From Dolomitihabitans soli (GTDB lineage Bacteria > Actinomycetota > Actinomycetes > Streptosporangiales > Streptosporangiaceae), in the NCBI RefSeq assembly GCF_022213955.1, contig NZ_JAKNTW010000022.1, forward strand, positions 1 through 64,000: a stretch of 64,000 nt of DNA, read 5' to 3'. Positions 1 through 8,362 of the stretch are shown here, one piece after another; the stretch's first letter is position 1, and every line of letters starts with the position of its first letter. Under the pieces are notes generated by a model, which ran no database searches, was not told the origin of the DNA, and was given only the letters and a program-made list of their open reading frames with translations. A program made the position numbers and the translations under genes.

Positions 1-139
1 GGGCTCGCGCCCGGGGGTCTCGTGAGTGGACCAACCGGGCCGCGCCGGGTGCCCCGGCCCCGCCACGTTTCTTTACCGCATGCCAGGTTTCGCCTGCTCA
101 CCGCGGGTACGTGGTCATGGTAGGCAGGAGGTGCAGGTC

Positions 140-394
140 ATGACCGAGAAGCAGCTGAACGTGCAGATCTCCATCGCCGAGGACCTCGACACCACGTCCG
201 CCCGGGCAGTGCTCACCCTGACGGGCGGCACCGAGGTCGTCGGGACGGGTCACGCCCGCCGTAATCCCATGGACCAGCCCGCTCCCGAGATCGGCGACGA
301 GCTCGCCGTCGGCCGCGCGCTGATCGACCTGGCCGACAGGCTCCTCGACGTGGCCGCCAGGGACGTCGCGATGCTGGCCGGTCGCCATCACTGA
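140..394 (+). CDS. DUF1876 domain protein
   Basis: An 84-aa protein matching the small actinobacterial DUF1876 family. It starts MTEKQLNVQI and has the family's hallmark stretches GTGHARRNP and PEIGDELAVGRAL followed by an amphipathic C-terminal helix. The ATG at 140 is chosen because AGGAGG at 126-131 lies 8 nt upstream; an in-frame ATG at 26 would add an unlikely Pro/Gly-rich leader. No catalytic residues are recognisable and the molecular role of the family is unknown to me. It has no operon partner on this strand. Its last codons form the first unit of a 34-bp tandem repeat, so the 3' end of the gene has been copied downstream. Confidence 0.85.
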   Translation: MTEKQLNVQISIAEDLDTTSARAVLTLTGGTEVVGTGHARRNPMDQPAPEIGDELAVGRALIDLADRLLDVAARDVAMLAGRHH

Positions 395-482
395 GCCACA
401 CCCGGCATCGCCCCGTCGCCATCGCTGAACCACACCCAGCAGTGCCCCGTCGCCATCGCTGAGCCACGCCCGGCAGTGCCCC
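381..482 (+). repeat. 34-bp x3 tandem repeat of a gene 3' end
   Basis: Three adjacent 34-bp units (381-414, 415-448, 449-482) beginning GTCGCCATC and ending in CCCC. The first unit contains the last codons and TGA stop of the DUF1876 gene; the other two keep the TGA but are non-coding and differ at only a few positions. A hairpin terminator follows directly. Confidence 0.9.
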
Positions 483-518
483 GGAGAGCGTTCGCTCGCG
501 CGCTCTCCGCCGTCTTTT
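483..518 (+). terminator. Rho-independent terminator
   Basis: GGAGAGCG (483-490) pairs perfectly with CGCTCTCC (501-508) across a 10-nt loop and is followed by CTTTT (514-518). It sits between the repeated tail of the DUF1876 gene and the sulfatase promoter. Confidence 0.7.
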
Positions 519-573
519 CAAGTGGTACATACCTGGCACCACAAATATCTGCCCAAGGTTAACGATCACTCGC

Positions 574-579
574 TACACT
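574..579 (+). promoter_or_regulatory. Possible -10 element of sulfatase 1
   Basis: TACACT fits the actinobacterial TANNNT -10 consensus and lies 29 nt before the chosen sulfatase start. The upstream AT-rich stretch contains GGTTAACG, resembling half of the LacI-type operators of the sulfatase operon at 11.5 kb. No convincing -35 hexamer is visible. Confidence 0.4.
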
Positions 580-608
580 CCGCCCGAATCTCGATCGAAG
601 CGGAGACC

Positions 609-2282
609 ATGAGCACCCACTCCCCCAGCCGCCGTGCGTTCATCGCAGGGACGGGCGGCCTCGTCACCACGGCCCTCGTCGGCGCCGGCCAGGCCGGACT
701 GCCCGACAGGCCCAACATCGTCCTCGTCCTGGCGGATGACCTAGGCTGGGGGCAGCTCGGCTGCTACGGCCAGGACAAGATCAAGACGCCGACGCTCGAC
801 CGCCTCGCCGCCGAGGGCCTCCGCTTCACCAGCGCCTACTCGGGCGCACCGTTGTGCGCGCCGTCCCGGGCCGCGTTGCTGACCGGGCTGCACACCGGCC
901 ACGCGACCGTGCGGGAGAACCCGGAGGGCGGTACGCAGCACTCACTGACCAGCTCCGACCTGACCTTCGCGAACCTGCTCAAACTGGCGGGCTACCGGAC
1001 CGCCTGCTTCGGCAAGTGGGGCTTCGGGCCGGAGACGCCCGCCCAGCCCTCGCACCCGAACTCCCGGGGGTTCGACGAGTTCTTCGGTTTCATCGGGCAC
1101 AAGCACGCCCACCAGTACTGGCCCGACTATCTCTGGCACAACCAGGAGCGGGTCCACCTCGGCCGCCGCTCGTACGCGCCGGACCTGTTCCTCCAGCGGG
1201 CCAAGGAGTTCATCCGCGAATCGGCCGACGAGCCGTTCCTGCTGTACTTCCCGACCACGCTGCCGCACGCCCCCAGCCAGGTCCCCGGCGGCACCGGTGA
1301 ATACGCGGACCGGCCGTGGACGCGGGCCAACCGGGGCCACGCCGCCCAGGTCACCAGACTGGACACGCACGTCGCGGAGATCATTCGCACGTTACGCGAG
1401 GCGGGCGTCGCCGACTCCACGGTGCTGCTGTTCGCCGGCGACAACGGCCCGCACCGCGAGAAGGGCGTCACCCCGGGCCTGTTCGACTCCAACGGCCCCT
1501 TCCGCGCCGACAAGCGCGACCTCTACGAGGGCGGCATCCGGGTCCCGATGATCGCGTGGTCGCCGTCGCTGCCGCGCCGGGGCGAGGTCGTCGAGGAGCA
1601 GGTCGCGTCTTGGGACGTGCTGCCCACCCTGGCCGACCTCGCCGGTCTGCCCCTGCCCGACCATCTCGACGGCCGCTCCTTCAGCGGCCTGCTCACCGGC
1701 TCCGGGCACACGGGTCACGACTACCTGTTCTGGAACCGCCCGCGGAAGGCGCAGGCCGTACGGCGGGGCAGGTGGAAGGCGGTCCGCTTCGCGCCGGGGA
1801 TCGCCGGGGCGGGCGCCTCCGGGCGGTTCGAGCTGTACGATCTGCGCACCGACCTGGGCGAGCGCCGCAACCTGACCGCGACCAGGCCCGAGATCGCCGC
1901 CGAGCTGAACGCGCTGATGGACGCCTCCGTCGGCCCCGATCCGCGCACGCCGTACGGGCTGCGGGTGACGGCGGCGCGTACCGGGCTGCGCGGTGAGCCG
2001 CACGAGATGGTCGTCAGGCTGCACAACGGCTCGGCGGTGTCGTGGAACGACGTCCATCTCTCGCTCGACGTGCCGCCGGGCTGGCGGGCGACGGGCGACG
2101 GGCGGCGAGCGGTGCTGATGCCGGGCGACTCGATCACCACGACCTTCACGGTCACCGCGCCCGCCGGCCGTACCTCGCTCACCAGGACCCTGCTGGCGAG
2201 GGCACGGTTCGACGCGAGCGGCCGCCGGGTGCGGTTCCGGTCGCGCCGGAAGCTCACGGTGGTCCACGGCGCGGCGGTCTGA
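609..2282 (+). CDS. Tat-exported type I sulfatase
   Basis: A 557-aa alkaline-phosphatase-superfamily sulfatase that hydrolyses sulfate esters. The N-terminus SPSRRAFIAGTGG is a twin-arginine signal, so the folded enzyme should be exported. The calcium-binding LADDLG motif (about residues 41-46) and the sulfatase signature C83-A-P-S-R87 are intact; Cys83 must be oxidised to formylglycine. DNGPH further on is another conserved sulfatase motif. The C-terminal ~110 residues look like an extra beta-rich domain. The ATG at 609 is preferred over one at 522 because it places the Tat motif at the extreme N-terminus. A dedicated FGE is encoded at 11.6-12.5 kb. Because Tat carries folded proteins, modification would happen in the cytoplasm before export. 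The substrate is unknown, probably a sulfated glycan. Confidence 0.93.
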   Translation: MSTHSPSRRAFIAGTGGLVTTALVGAGQAGLPDRPNIVLVLADDLGWGQLGCYGQDKIKTPTLDRLAAEGLRFTSAYSGAPLCAPSRAALLTGLHTGHATVRENPEGGTQHSLTSSDLTFANLLKLAGYRTACFGKWGFGPETPAQPSHPNSRGFDEFFGFIGHKHAHQYWPDYLWHNQERVHLGRRSYAPDLFLQRAKEFIRESADEPFLLYFPTTLPHAPSQVPGGTGEYADRPWTRANRGHAAQVTRLDTHVAEIIRTLREAGVADSTVLLFAGDNGPHREKGVTPGLFDSNGPFRADKRDLYEGGIRVPMIAWSPSLPRRGEVVEEQVASWDVLPTLADLAGLPLPDHLDGRSFSGLLTGSGHTGHDYLFWNRPRKAQAVRRGRWKAVRFAPGIAGAGASGRFELYDLRTDLGERRNLTATRPEIAAELNALMDASVGPDPRTPYGLRVTAARTGLRGEPHEMVVRLHNGSAVSWNDVHLSLDVPPGWRATGDGRRAVLMPGDSITTTFTVTAPAGRTSLTRTLLARARFDASGRRVRFRSRRKLTVVHGAAV

Positions 2283-2365
2283 AGCGATCCGTAGCGGGGG
2301 GATGGCGTTCCGGCGGCCGAAATCGCAGACTGGAAGGTGACACTACCGGCCAAAAGGAGTGTGCA

Positions 2366-3022
2366 GTGGACAGTCAGCAGATGCCTGCGCTGGTTCCCGT
2401 ACTGTCTCGCGGCAGGCACCGGAACCCCCGCAAGGGCGCGTGTTTCATGGAATTGGCGTCCTATCTCGCTGGGGAGCGCTGGAGCGACCATCCCGCGTGC
2501 ACGCACCCGCTCCTCGCGGGCCTGGCACGTCTGGTCAACGACTTCAGCTCCGACGCCGGACGCCCGAAGCTGGCGGCGCTGATCCCTTCGGTGATCGGCC
2601 TCGCCGGTGACGACCCGCGGATCGACGCGCGGATCGCGTTGCGCTGCGCGACCACGGCGCTGCCCGTCGTGTCCGCCGACCTGCAACTCGCCATGGCCGT
2701 CTCGATCCTGGCGGCCGAGCAGGTGCTGGCGGACCTCGACGGCCGGGAGCCGGGCACGCTCAGCGAGCGCAGCAGGGAGGCGCTCGCGCAGGCGCCTCGG
2801 GCCGTTGCGGGGGCGCGCCGGCTCAGGCGCGGCATCCGCGTGTCCACCAGGGGGTTCCGCCGCTTCGCCGCGCCGAACACGGTGCAGCTCGCGGCGCGTG
2901 GTGTCGCCCAGGCGTGCGTCACCGATCCCGACGCGCTGCTGCGCGCCATGCTCACCGACGCGATCGACGAGTGCGCGGCGCTGATCAAGGAACCCGCGGA
3001 CAGGAGCCCCGCGCTGATTTGA
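2366..3022 (+). CDS. Conserved hypothetical protein
   Basis: A 218-aa alpha-helical protein with no signal peptide or membrane segment. The GTG at 2366 is chosen because AAAAGGAG (about 2352-2359) lies 6 nt upstream. It begins VDSQQMPALVP, and a segment around residues 30-50 with two cysteines (GACFMELASYLAGERW, then PACTHPLLAGLARLVND) resembles a hypothetical family seen widely in actinomycetes. I do not recognise an enzymatic motif. It lies between sulfatase 1 and the GntR regulator on the same strand but is separated from the latter by a large inverted repeat. Confidence 0.75.
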   Translation: MDSQQMPALVPVLSRGRHRNPRKGACFMELASYLAGERWSDHPACTHPLLAGLARLVNDFSSDAGRPKLAALIPSVIGLAGDDPRIDARIALRCATTALPVVSADLQLAMAVSILAAEQVLADLDGREPGTLSERSREALAQAPRAVAGARRLRRGIRVSTRGFRRFAAPNTVQLAARGVAQACVTDPDALLRAMLTDAIDECAALIKEPADRSPALI

Positions 3023-3037
3023 CACTCCGCCCCGCAT

Positions 3038-3077
3038 CCAACACCCTTTCACTATTCGATTAGTGAAAGGGTGTTGG
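3038..3077. promoter_or_regulatory. 17-bp perfect inverted repeat over GntR start
   Basis: Left arm 3038-3054 and right arm 3061-3077 are exact reverse complements (17 bp, CCAACACCCTTTCACTA) around the 6-nt loop TTCGAT. The right arm contains GAAAGGG, the likely ribosome binding site of the GntR gene, so it could act as a protein operator, as an RNA hairpin hiding the RBS, or both. YtrA-type GntR proteins commonly autoregulate through long palindromes. Confidence 0.75.
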
Positions 3078-3080
3078 CTC

Positions 3081-3473
3081 TTGATCGACTTTCACCTGGA
3101 CAGGGCGTCGGGGGTGGCGACCTACTTACAACTCGTCCACCAGGTCAAACACGCCCTGCGACTCGGCCTGCTCCGGCCGGGAGACCGGCTGCCCACGGCC
3201 AAGGACGTCGTGGCCAGGCTCGCCATCAACCCCAACACCGTGCTGAAGGCGTACCGCGAGCTGGAGCGTGAGGGGCTGGTCGTCGGCCGGCCGGGGATGG
3301 GCACGTTCGTGGAGCGCACGCTCGGCGGCGCCTCCCCCGCCGCGCGCGCCCGGCTGCACGCCGATCTGTCGCGACTGGCGCTGGACGCCCGCGAGGCCGG
3401 CCTGGACCAGGAGGATCTGGAGGCGCTGTTCGCCTCCGTGCTCGGCGACACCTACCGGGAGGAGATCGCATGA
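3081..3473 (+). CDS. GntR family (YtrA subfamily) transcriptional regulator
   Basis: A short GntR protein (130 aa from TTG 3081). It has an N-terminal winged HTH (YLQLVHQVKHALRLG, PTAKDVVARL, NPNTVLKAYRELEREGLV, PGMGTFV) and only a small helical C-terminus, as in the YtrA subgroup that controls ABC transporters. TTG 3081 is preferred because GAAAGGG (3065-3071) sits 9 nt upstream; an in-frame GTG at 3063 lies inside the inverted repeat and lacks an RBS. It overlaps the ABC ATPase start by 4 nt (ATGA), so the three genes 3081-5313 form a translationally coupled operon whose likely operator is the 3038-3077 palindrome. Confidence 0.88.
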   Translation: MIDFHLDRASGVATYLQLVHQVKHALRLGLLRPGDRLPTAKDVVARLAINPNTVLKAYRELEREGLVVGRPGMGTFVERTLGGASPAARARLHADLSRLALDAREAGLDQEDLEALFASVLGDTYREEIA

Positions 3474-4372
3474 CGCCCGCGCTGGAGGCCACCGGGCTCG
3501 GCAAGCGCTACCGGGGCGGCTGGGCGCTGCGCGACCTGTCGCTCGCCGTACCCGAGGGCCGGGTGGTCGCGCTCGTCGGCCCGAACGGCGCGGGCAAGAG
3601 CACGCTCCTGCACCTCGCCGTGGGCCTGCTCGACCCCACGCACGGCACGGTCCGCGCGTTCGGCGAGCCCGTACGGCAGGCGGGCGTGGCGTTCATGGCC
3701 CAGGACAAGCCGCTGTACGACGGGTTCACCGTGGCCGAGATGCTCCGCTTCGGCAGGACCCTCAATCCGGGCTGGGACGACGATCTGGCCAGGAACCGGC
3801 TGGCGGAACTGGAGATCCCGCTGCGGCGCAAGGTCGGCAGGCTGTCCGGCGGGCAGCAGACCCAGGTCGCGCTGACGCTGGCCGTCGCCAAACGTCCCCG
3901 GCTGCTCGTGCTCGACGAGCCGCTGGCCGACCTCGACCCGCTGGCCAGGCAGGACGTGCTGCGCGCGCTCATGTCGACGGTGGCGGAGAGCGGGATGACC
4001 GTGGTGTTCTCCTCCCACGTGGTCGCCGACCTCAAGGACACCTGCGACTGGCTGGTCGTGCTCAACCGGGGACGACTCCAGGTCAGCGGCGACATCGACG
4101 AACTGGTCGCCGGTCACCGGGTCCTCCGCGGGCCGGTCGAGGCGGCGGACGCCATCGCGGACCGGCTGCCGGTCATCGCGCACGAGCGGACCGACCGCCA
4201 GGCCACCCTGCTGGTGCGGTCCGCCCAGCCGGTGCCCGACCCGAGATGGCACGAGCACCGGGTCGACCTGGAGCAGATGGTGCTGGCCTACCTGCGCGAC
4301 CCCGGCAGCTCCGCCCTCCCCCGCCCTGCCCTCGCCGCCCTCGGAAAGGACGACCGGCCATGGTCTGGCTGA
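3470..4372 (+). CDS. ABC transporter ATP-binding protein
   Basis: A 300-aa ABC ATPase with Walker A GPNGAGKST, signature LSGGQQTQVALTLA, Walker B LLVLDEPLADLD and a switch-histidine region FSSHVV. The Q-loop region reads FMAQDKPLYDG. The C-terminal ~90 residues form the accessory domain typical of drug or bacitracin-type exporters. It starts with ATGA overlapping the GntR stop and overlaps the following permease gene by 13 nt. With one ATPase and one permease, and a YtrA-type regulator, it is most likely an exporter or cell-envelope-stress ABC system rather than an importer; the substrate is unknown. Confidence 0.92.
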   Translation: MTPALEATGLGKRYRGGWALRDLSLAVPEGRVVALVGPNGAGKSTLLHLAVGLLDPTHGTVRAFGEPVRQAGVAFMAQDKPLYDGFTVAEMLRFGRTLNPGWDDDLARNRLAELEIPLRRKVGRLSGGQQTQVALTLAVAKRPRLLVLDEPLADLDPLARQDVLRALMSTVAESGMTVVFSSHVVADLKDTCDWLVVLNRGRLQVSGDIDELVAGHRVLRGPVEAADAIADRLPVIAHERTDRQATLLVRSAQPVPDPRWHEHRVDLEQMVLAYLRDPGSSALPRPALAALGKDDRPWSG

Positions 4373-5313
4373 CTCTGCGCCAGCACAGGATGCAACTGCT
4401 CGCGATGCTCGTGCTGCTGCTCGGCGCGGGCGCGCTGCTGCTGTTCTCCGGCCTGGAGGCCCAGGGCTACGCCGCGGCCCACGCCCCGCCGGGCTGTCCC
4501 GGGCAGCAGGACGTGTGCGGCGAGGTCAACGCCGGCCTCGCGGACCGGTACGACGCGGTCTATCTGTTCGTCGGCATGCTGCCCCTCGCCGCGCCCGTGC
4601 TGGTCGGCGCCTTCTGGGGCGCTCCCCTGCTGGCCAGGGAGTACGAGCAGGGCACCAACAAGCTCGCCTGGACCCAGGCCGCCTCGCTGCGCCGCTGGCT
4701 GACCGTCAAGCTGGCGCTGCTCGCGACGGCCGTCACCGTGAGCGGGCTGGTGATGTCGGCGATGGTCAGCGCCTGGCTGCCCGGCTTCCGCGAGGCGAAG
4801 GGCGACACCTCCTTCGCCAACGCGGGCGTGTTCAGCATGGTGGGGGTCTCGCCCGCCGTCTGGTGGCTGTTCGCCTTCCTGTTCGGCGCGGCGTCGGGCA
4901 CGGTCGTGCGCCGGGTGCTGCCGGCGATGGCCGTCGCGGTCCTCGGCGTCGTCACGGTCACCTTCGTGCTGTTCAACCTGCGCGACACCTACGCGGAGCC
5001 GGTACGGCTGGTCACCACCCACTACGAGACGGCGCTCGACCGGGGGGCCATGATGAAGGAGCTCACCTGGCTCTCGCCCTCGGGGGTGGAGAGCGCGCTG
5101 CCCCCGTTCGACGTCTGCTCGATGCCGAACACCCAGCGCGGCGCGATCGAACAGGAGACCTGCCTGTTCGAGAAGGGCTACCAGCGAGTGTTCTATCACC
5201 ATCCGACCAGCCGCTTCTGGCGGTTCCAGTGGACCGAGGCCGGCATCCTGCTGGCCGGGGCGCTTCCGCTGGGCGGTCTGACGGTGATCCGCACGCTCCG
5301 CCGCCGCAACTGA
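4360..5313 (+). CDS. ABC transporter permease (ABC-2 like)
   Basis: A 317-aa membrane protein. An N-terminal transmembrane helix (MQLLAMLVLLLGAGALLLFSG) precedes a soluble external loop containing CPGQQDVCG. Several further helices follow (YLFVGMLPLAAPVLVGAFWGA; LLATAVTVSGLVMSAMVS; VWWLFAFLFGAASG; LPAMAVAVLGVVTVTFVLF), and there is a terminal helix before the basic end RTLRRRN. ATG 4360 has GGAAAGGA 9 nt upstream and overlaps the ATPase gene. It is the membrane partner of the preceding ATPase. Loop cysteine pairs suggest an extracytoplasmic disulfide. Confidence 0.88.
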   Translation: MVWLTLRQHRMQLLAMLVLLLGAGALLLFSGLEAQGYAAAHAPPGCPGQQDVCGEVNAGLADRYDAVYLFVGMLPLAAPVLVGAFWGAPLLAREYEQGTNKLAWTQAASLRRWLTVKLALLATAVTVSGLVMSAMVSAWLPGFREAKGDTSFANAGVFSMVGVSPAVWWLFAFLFGAASGTVVRRVLPAMAVAVLGVVTVTFVLFNLRDTYAEPVRLVTTHYETALDRGAMMKELTWLSPSGVESALPPFDVCSMPNTQRGAIEQETCLFEKGYQRVFYHHPTSRFWRFQWTEAGILLAGALPLGGLTVIRTLRRRN

Positions 5314-5397
5314 CCAGTTACAGCCCTCTTCAGATAACAAAGGCTTATATCGGGTGACAAGGCCGATAGAGTCGAGATCATGAAGGAGGCGCTCGTC

Positions 5398-6063
5398 GTG
5401 GAGCACTCGGTGCTCTCGGTCGTGGTCGGGTCGCGGGCCTACGGGCTGGAGACCGAGGAGTCCGATGTGGACCGGCGTGGGGTGTTCGTGATACCGACGC
5501 CGCTGTTCTGGCGACTGCAGAAACCGCCCACGCACCTGGAGGGGCCGCAGCCCGAGCAGTTCTCCTGGGAGGTTGAGCGGTTCTGCGTGCTGGCGCTGGA
5601 GGCCAACCCGACGGCGCTCGAATGCCTTTGGTCGCCGATCGTCGAGCAGATGACGCCGGTCGGCGAACGGCTGCTGTCGCTGCGGAGCGCGTTCCTGTCC
5701 CAGCGGGCCCACCAGAGCTTCACCGGCTACGCCACCGCGCAGCTCCGCCGGCTGGATCCCGCACAGCCCAACTGGAAACGGGCCATGCACATGCTGCGCC
5801 TGCTGCTCGGCGGCCTGCACCTGGTCGAGCACGGCGAGCCGCTGGTGCGGGTGGGGGTCCACCGGGACCGGCTGCTCGCCGTACGGCGGGGGGAGGTCAC
5901 GTGGGCGGAGGTCGAGGCGTGGCGCGGCGAGCTGGACGCGCGCATCGACGCCGCGCTGCCCGCCAGCCGCCTCCCCGAGCGTCCCGACCGTGCGGCGGTG
6001 GAGGAGTTCCTCGTCTCGGTACGGAGGGAGTCGCTCAGTGGGACCGGCGGCCACATCTGGTGA
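5398..6063 (+). CDS. Nucleotidyltransferase-fold protein (COG3541 type)
   Basis: A 221-aa predicted nucleotidyltransferase of the DNA polymerase beta superfamily. The active-site block reads VVVGSRAYGLETEESDVDRRGVF, giving the G-S...D-x-D pattern near the N-terminus. The middle (ERFCVLALEANPTALECLWSP) and the helical second half fit the YcgL/COG3541 group. GTG 5398 is chosen because the perfect AAGGAGG at 5383-5389 is 8 nt upstream; an in-frame ATG at 5380 has no RBS and would itself contain that motif. Substrate and biological role are unknown. No toxin-antitoxin partner is visible next to it. Confidence 0.8.
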   Translation: MEHSVLSVVVGSRAYGLETEESDVDRRGVFVIPTPLFWRLQKPPTHLEGPQPEQFSWEVERFCVLALEANPTALECLWSPIVEQMTPVGERLLSLRSAFLSQRAHQSFTGYATAQLRRLDPAQPNWKRAMHMLRLLLGGLHLVEHGEPLVRVGVHRDRLLAVRRGEVTWAEVEAWRGELDARIDAALPASRLPERPDRAAVEEFLVSVRRESLSGTGGHIW

Positions 6064-6079
6064 CGTCCTGCGGTAGACC

Positions 6080-6174
6080 GCTCAGCTGGCCTGGTGACCG
6101 TATCCGGTGACGGGCGGCGGAGGATCGCTCAGCGGGGCTGGTGACCGTATCTGGTGACGGGCGGCGGGGAGATC
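6080..6174 (-). repeat. 47/48-bp x2 tandem repeat of a sulfatase 3' end
   Basis: Units 6080-6126 and 6127-6174 share GCTCAGC, GGTGACCGTAT, GGTGACGGGCGGCGG and GATC. The right unit holds the final codons of sulfatase 2 (ending PPPVTRYGHQPR) and its TGA; the left unit is a diverged copy downstream of the stop that also keeps TGAGC. Confidence 0.88.
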
Positions 6175-7526
6175 CGGACGAGCGGGTCGGTGGCGACGCG
6201 GTGCCGGCCCGGAGGCGGGTCGGCGGGGTCGATGACCGGCGTCCGCTCGCCCGCCTCGGACATGCGGCGGGCCAGGCGGGCGGCCAGGCCGTCGGCGATC
6301 TCGCGATGGGACGGCATGCCGGCCAGGTTGACCAGCTCGTGCGGGTCGGAGGCCAGGTCGTAGAGCGCCTGCTCGCGGTAACGGTCCGCGCTCGCGGTGT
6401 GCCAGGGATCCGCCTCCTCGGCCACCGCGTAGTACTTCCACCGGTCCGTCCGAATGCCGCGCCCCACCTCAGACTCGCTGACCTGGAAGAACACCTCGTC
6501 CGGCAGGGAGGAGGACCGCAGCGAGCGGCCCTGGACGGCGTCGGGAACGGGAATCCCGGCCGCTTCGAGCAGGGTCGGCGGCAGGTCCAGGGTGCTGACC
6601 GGCCGCGTGATCGCCCCGCCGCCGTCGAAACCCGGCCCCCGCAGGGCGAGCGGCACCCGGAGGGAGGCGTCGTGGCAGGAGCGCTTGTACTCGTCGTTGC
6701 GGGTCTTGAAGTGGCAGCCGTGGTCGGCGGTGTAGGCGACGATCGTGTCCTGGGCGATCTCCAGGCTGCGCAGAGCGTCGAGCAGCCTGCCGAGCCCTTC
6801 GTCGAGGCGCTTGACCTGGCCGAGGTAGCCGCCGAGGTGCCGCTGCGCCGTACCCCCCAGGGCGGCCAGGTCGGGCGGCAGCCAGCGGCCCTGGTAGCGC
6901 TCCTCGTAGCCCTCCGGGGCCGGGTAGTCGTCCACCTCGTTCTGGTGGTGCGGCTCCAGGAAGGAGAGGAAGAGGTAGAAGGGCCGGTCGTGGTGGTCGG
7001 TGACGAAGCGGATGGCGGCGTCGGTGAGCGCGTCCGAACGGTAGCCGGGCAGCGCGACCGCGTCGCCCGCCTCGTCGTAGACGATGGTCCGGTAGGCGTC
7101 GGAGGTGAACTCCAGCAGGTTCGCGCCCAGCCAGAAGTCGTACCCGCCGCGTTGCTCCGGCGGCACGGGGTCCTTGTCCGCCAGGTGCCACTTGCCGATG
7201 TAGCCGGTGGCGTAGCCCGCCTCCCCGAAGTGGTGCGCCAGGGTCCTGGCGTCCGGCGGCAGCGGGATGTCGTTGCGGTAGACCCCGGTGGCGGTCGGGT
7301 AGCGGCCCGTCTGCAGCGCGGCGCGGGCCGGGGCGCACACCGGCTGCGGGGTGAACGCCGCCAGGGCGTGCGTGCCGAGCCTGGCCATCCGGTCGAAGTT
7401 CGGCGTCAGGTCGAGCGGGTTGCCGGTGGTGTCCCACCGCTGCTGGTCGGTGAGCACGACGATGACGTTCGGCCGGCGGGGTGGCCGACGGGACTGCGGG
7501 ACGGGCTGCTGGGCGGGCGGGGTCAT
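6129..7526 (-). CDS. Cytoplasmic type I sulfatase
   Basis: A 465-aa sulfatase with signature C64-A-P-A-R68 (the accepted CxPAR variant), metal-site Asp in VVLTDQQRWDTTG, and later motifs GYIGKWHL and YTADHGCHFKTRNDEYK. It has no signal peptide, in contrast to sulfatase 1, so it should act on imported substrate in the cytoplasm. ATG 7526 has GGAAGGA 4 nt upstream. It is the last gene of an operon with a LacI regulator, a solute-binding lipoprotein and two sugar permeases, and an FGE gene lies upstream. The operon therefore suggests uptake of a sulfated saccharide followed by intracellular desulfation. No glycoside hydrolase is in the operon. Confidence 0.93.
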   Translation of the reverse strand: MTPPAQQPVPQSRRPPRRPNVIVVLTDQQRWDTTGNPLDLTPNFDRMARLGTHALAAFTPQPVCAPARAALQTGRYPTATGVYRNDIPLPPDARTLAHHFGEAGYATGYIGKWHLADKDPVPPEQRGGYDFWLGANLLEFTSDAYRTIVYDEAGDAVALPGYRSDALTDAAIRFVTDHHDRPFYLFLSFLEPHHQNEVDDYPAPEGYEERYQGRWLPPDLAALGGTAQRHLGGYLGQVKRLDEGLGRLLDALRSLEIAQDTIVAYTADHGCHFKTRNDEYKRSCHDASLRVPLALRGPGFDGGGAITRPVSTLDLPPTLLEAAGIPVPDAVQGRSLRSSSLPDEVFFQVSESEVGRGIRTDRWKYYAVAEEADPWHTASADRYREQALYDLASDPHELVNLAGMPSHREIADGLAARLARRMSEAGERTPVIDPADPPPGRHRVATDPLVRISPPPVTRYGHQPR

Positions 7527-7545
7527 GGGTTCCTTCCGGTGGCGG

Positions 7546-8352
7546 TCAGCGGAGACCGGTCAGCGTGATGCCCTTCACGAAGTACCGCTGGCTGACCAGG
7601 AACAGCACCGCGGTGGGCACGAAAAGGATCACCGACCCGGCGGCGGTCAGGTGCCAGAGCGTGAAGTACTCCTGGTTGAAGAGCGTGAGGCCGACCGGGA
7701 TGGTCCGCATCTCGGGCGTGGTGGTGGCGATCAACGGCCACAGGAACTCGTTCCACTGGAAGACGAAGGTGAACAGCCCGAGCACGGCCAGCGCCGGCCT
7801 GGTCTGCGGCAGAATGATCTTGCGGTAGATGGCCATCTCAGAGGCCCCGTCGATGCGGGCGGCGCTGATCAGGTCGTCGGGGATCGGCTGGATGAACTGG
7901 CGCATCAGGAAGATGCCGAACGCGTCCATCAGGAACGGCGTGATCAGCGCCTGGTAGCTGTCCAGCCAGCCGAGCCCGGCCATCATCACGTACAGCGGGA
8001 TCATCCGCACGAAGAACGGCACCATCAGGGTGGCCAGCAGCAGCACGAACAGCGTGTTGCGCAGCGGGAAGCGGAACTTCGCGAAGACGTAGCCGACCAG
8101 CGGGTCGAAGATCAGGTGCGACAACGTGATCACACCGGCGACGATCAGGCTGTTGACGATGAAGTCGCCGAACGGCGCCCGCTCGAACAACTCGGCGAAG
8201 TTGCCGAACTGCGGCGACGCCGGCCACAGGACGGGATCGGCCGACAGCGTCTCCGCCTCGGTCTGCAGCGCCAGCGAGACCATGTAGAGCAGCGGCACCA
8301 CGGTGATCAGGGCGGAGACGGTCAGGACGGCGTAGGTGAGAGCACGGCGCAC
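7546..8352 (-). CDS. Carbohydrate ABC transporter permease (MalG type)
   Basis: A 268-aa CUT1-family permease. The N-terminal helix (LTVSALITVVPLLYMVSLAL) is followed by five more membrane spans. The cytoplasmic EAA loop reads SAARIDGASEMAIYRKIILP, the first Glu being replaced by Ser, and it ends with the usual QRYFVKGITLTGLR. GTG 8352 has AGGAGG about 5 nt upstream. It pairs with the MalF-type permease encoded just upstream, 10 nt away. No ATPase is in the operon, as is common in actinomycetes, where a shared MsiK-type ATPase energises several sugar importers. Confidence 0.92.
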   Translation of the reverse strand: MRRALTYAVLTVSALITVVPLLYMVSLALQTEAETLSADPVLWPASPQFGNFAELFERAPFGDFIVNSLIVAGVITLSHLIFDPLVGYVFAKFRFPLRNTLFVLLLATLMVPFFVRMIPLYVMMAGLGWLDSYQALITPFLMDAFGIFLMRQFIQPIPDDLISAARIDGASEMAIYRKIILPQTRPALAVLGLFTFVFQWNEFLWPLIATTTPEMRTIPVGLTLFNQEYFTLWHLTAAGSVILFVPTAVLFLVSQRYFVKGITLTGLR

Positions 8353-8362
8353 CGCTGCCTCC

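Noticed and set aside
1721-3052. Long minus-strand frame covering the sulfatase end and the hypothetical gene
   Set aside because: No RBS, no domain, and it spans the untranslated gap; the plus-strand genes have SD sequences and family motifs.
5380-5397. ATG 5380 as the start of the nucleotidyltransferase
   Set aside because: It has no upstream SD, whereas a perfect AAGGAGG inside this stretch points to GTG 5398.
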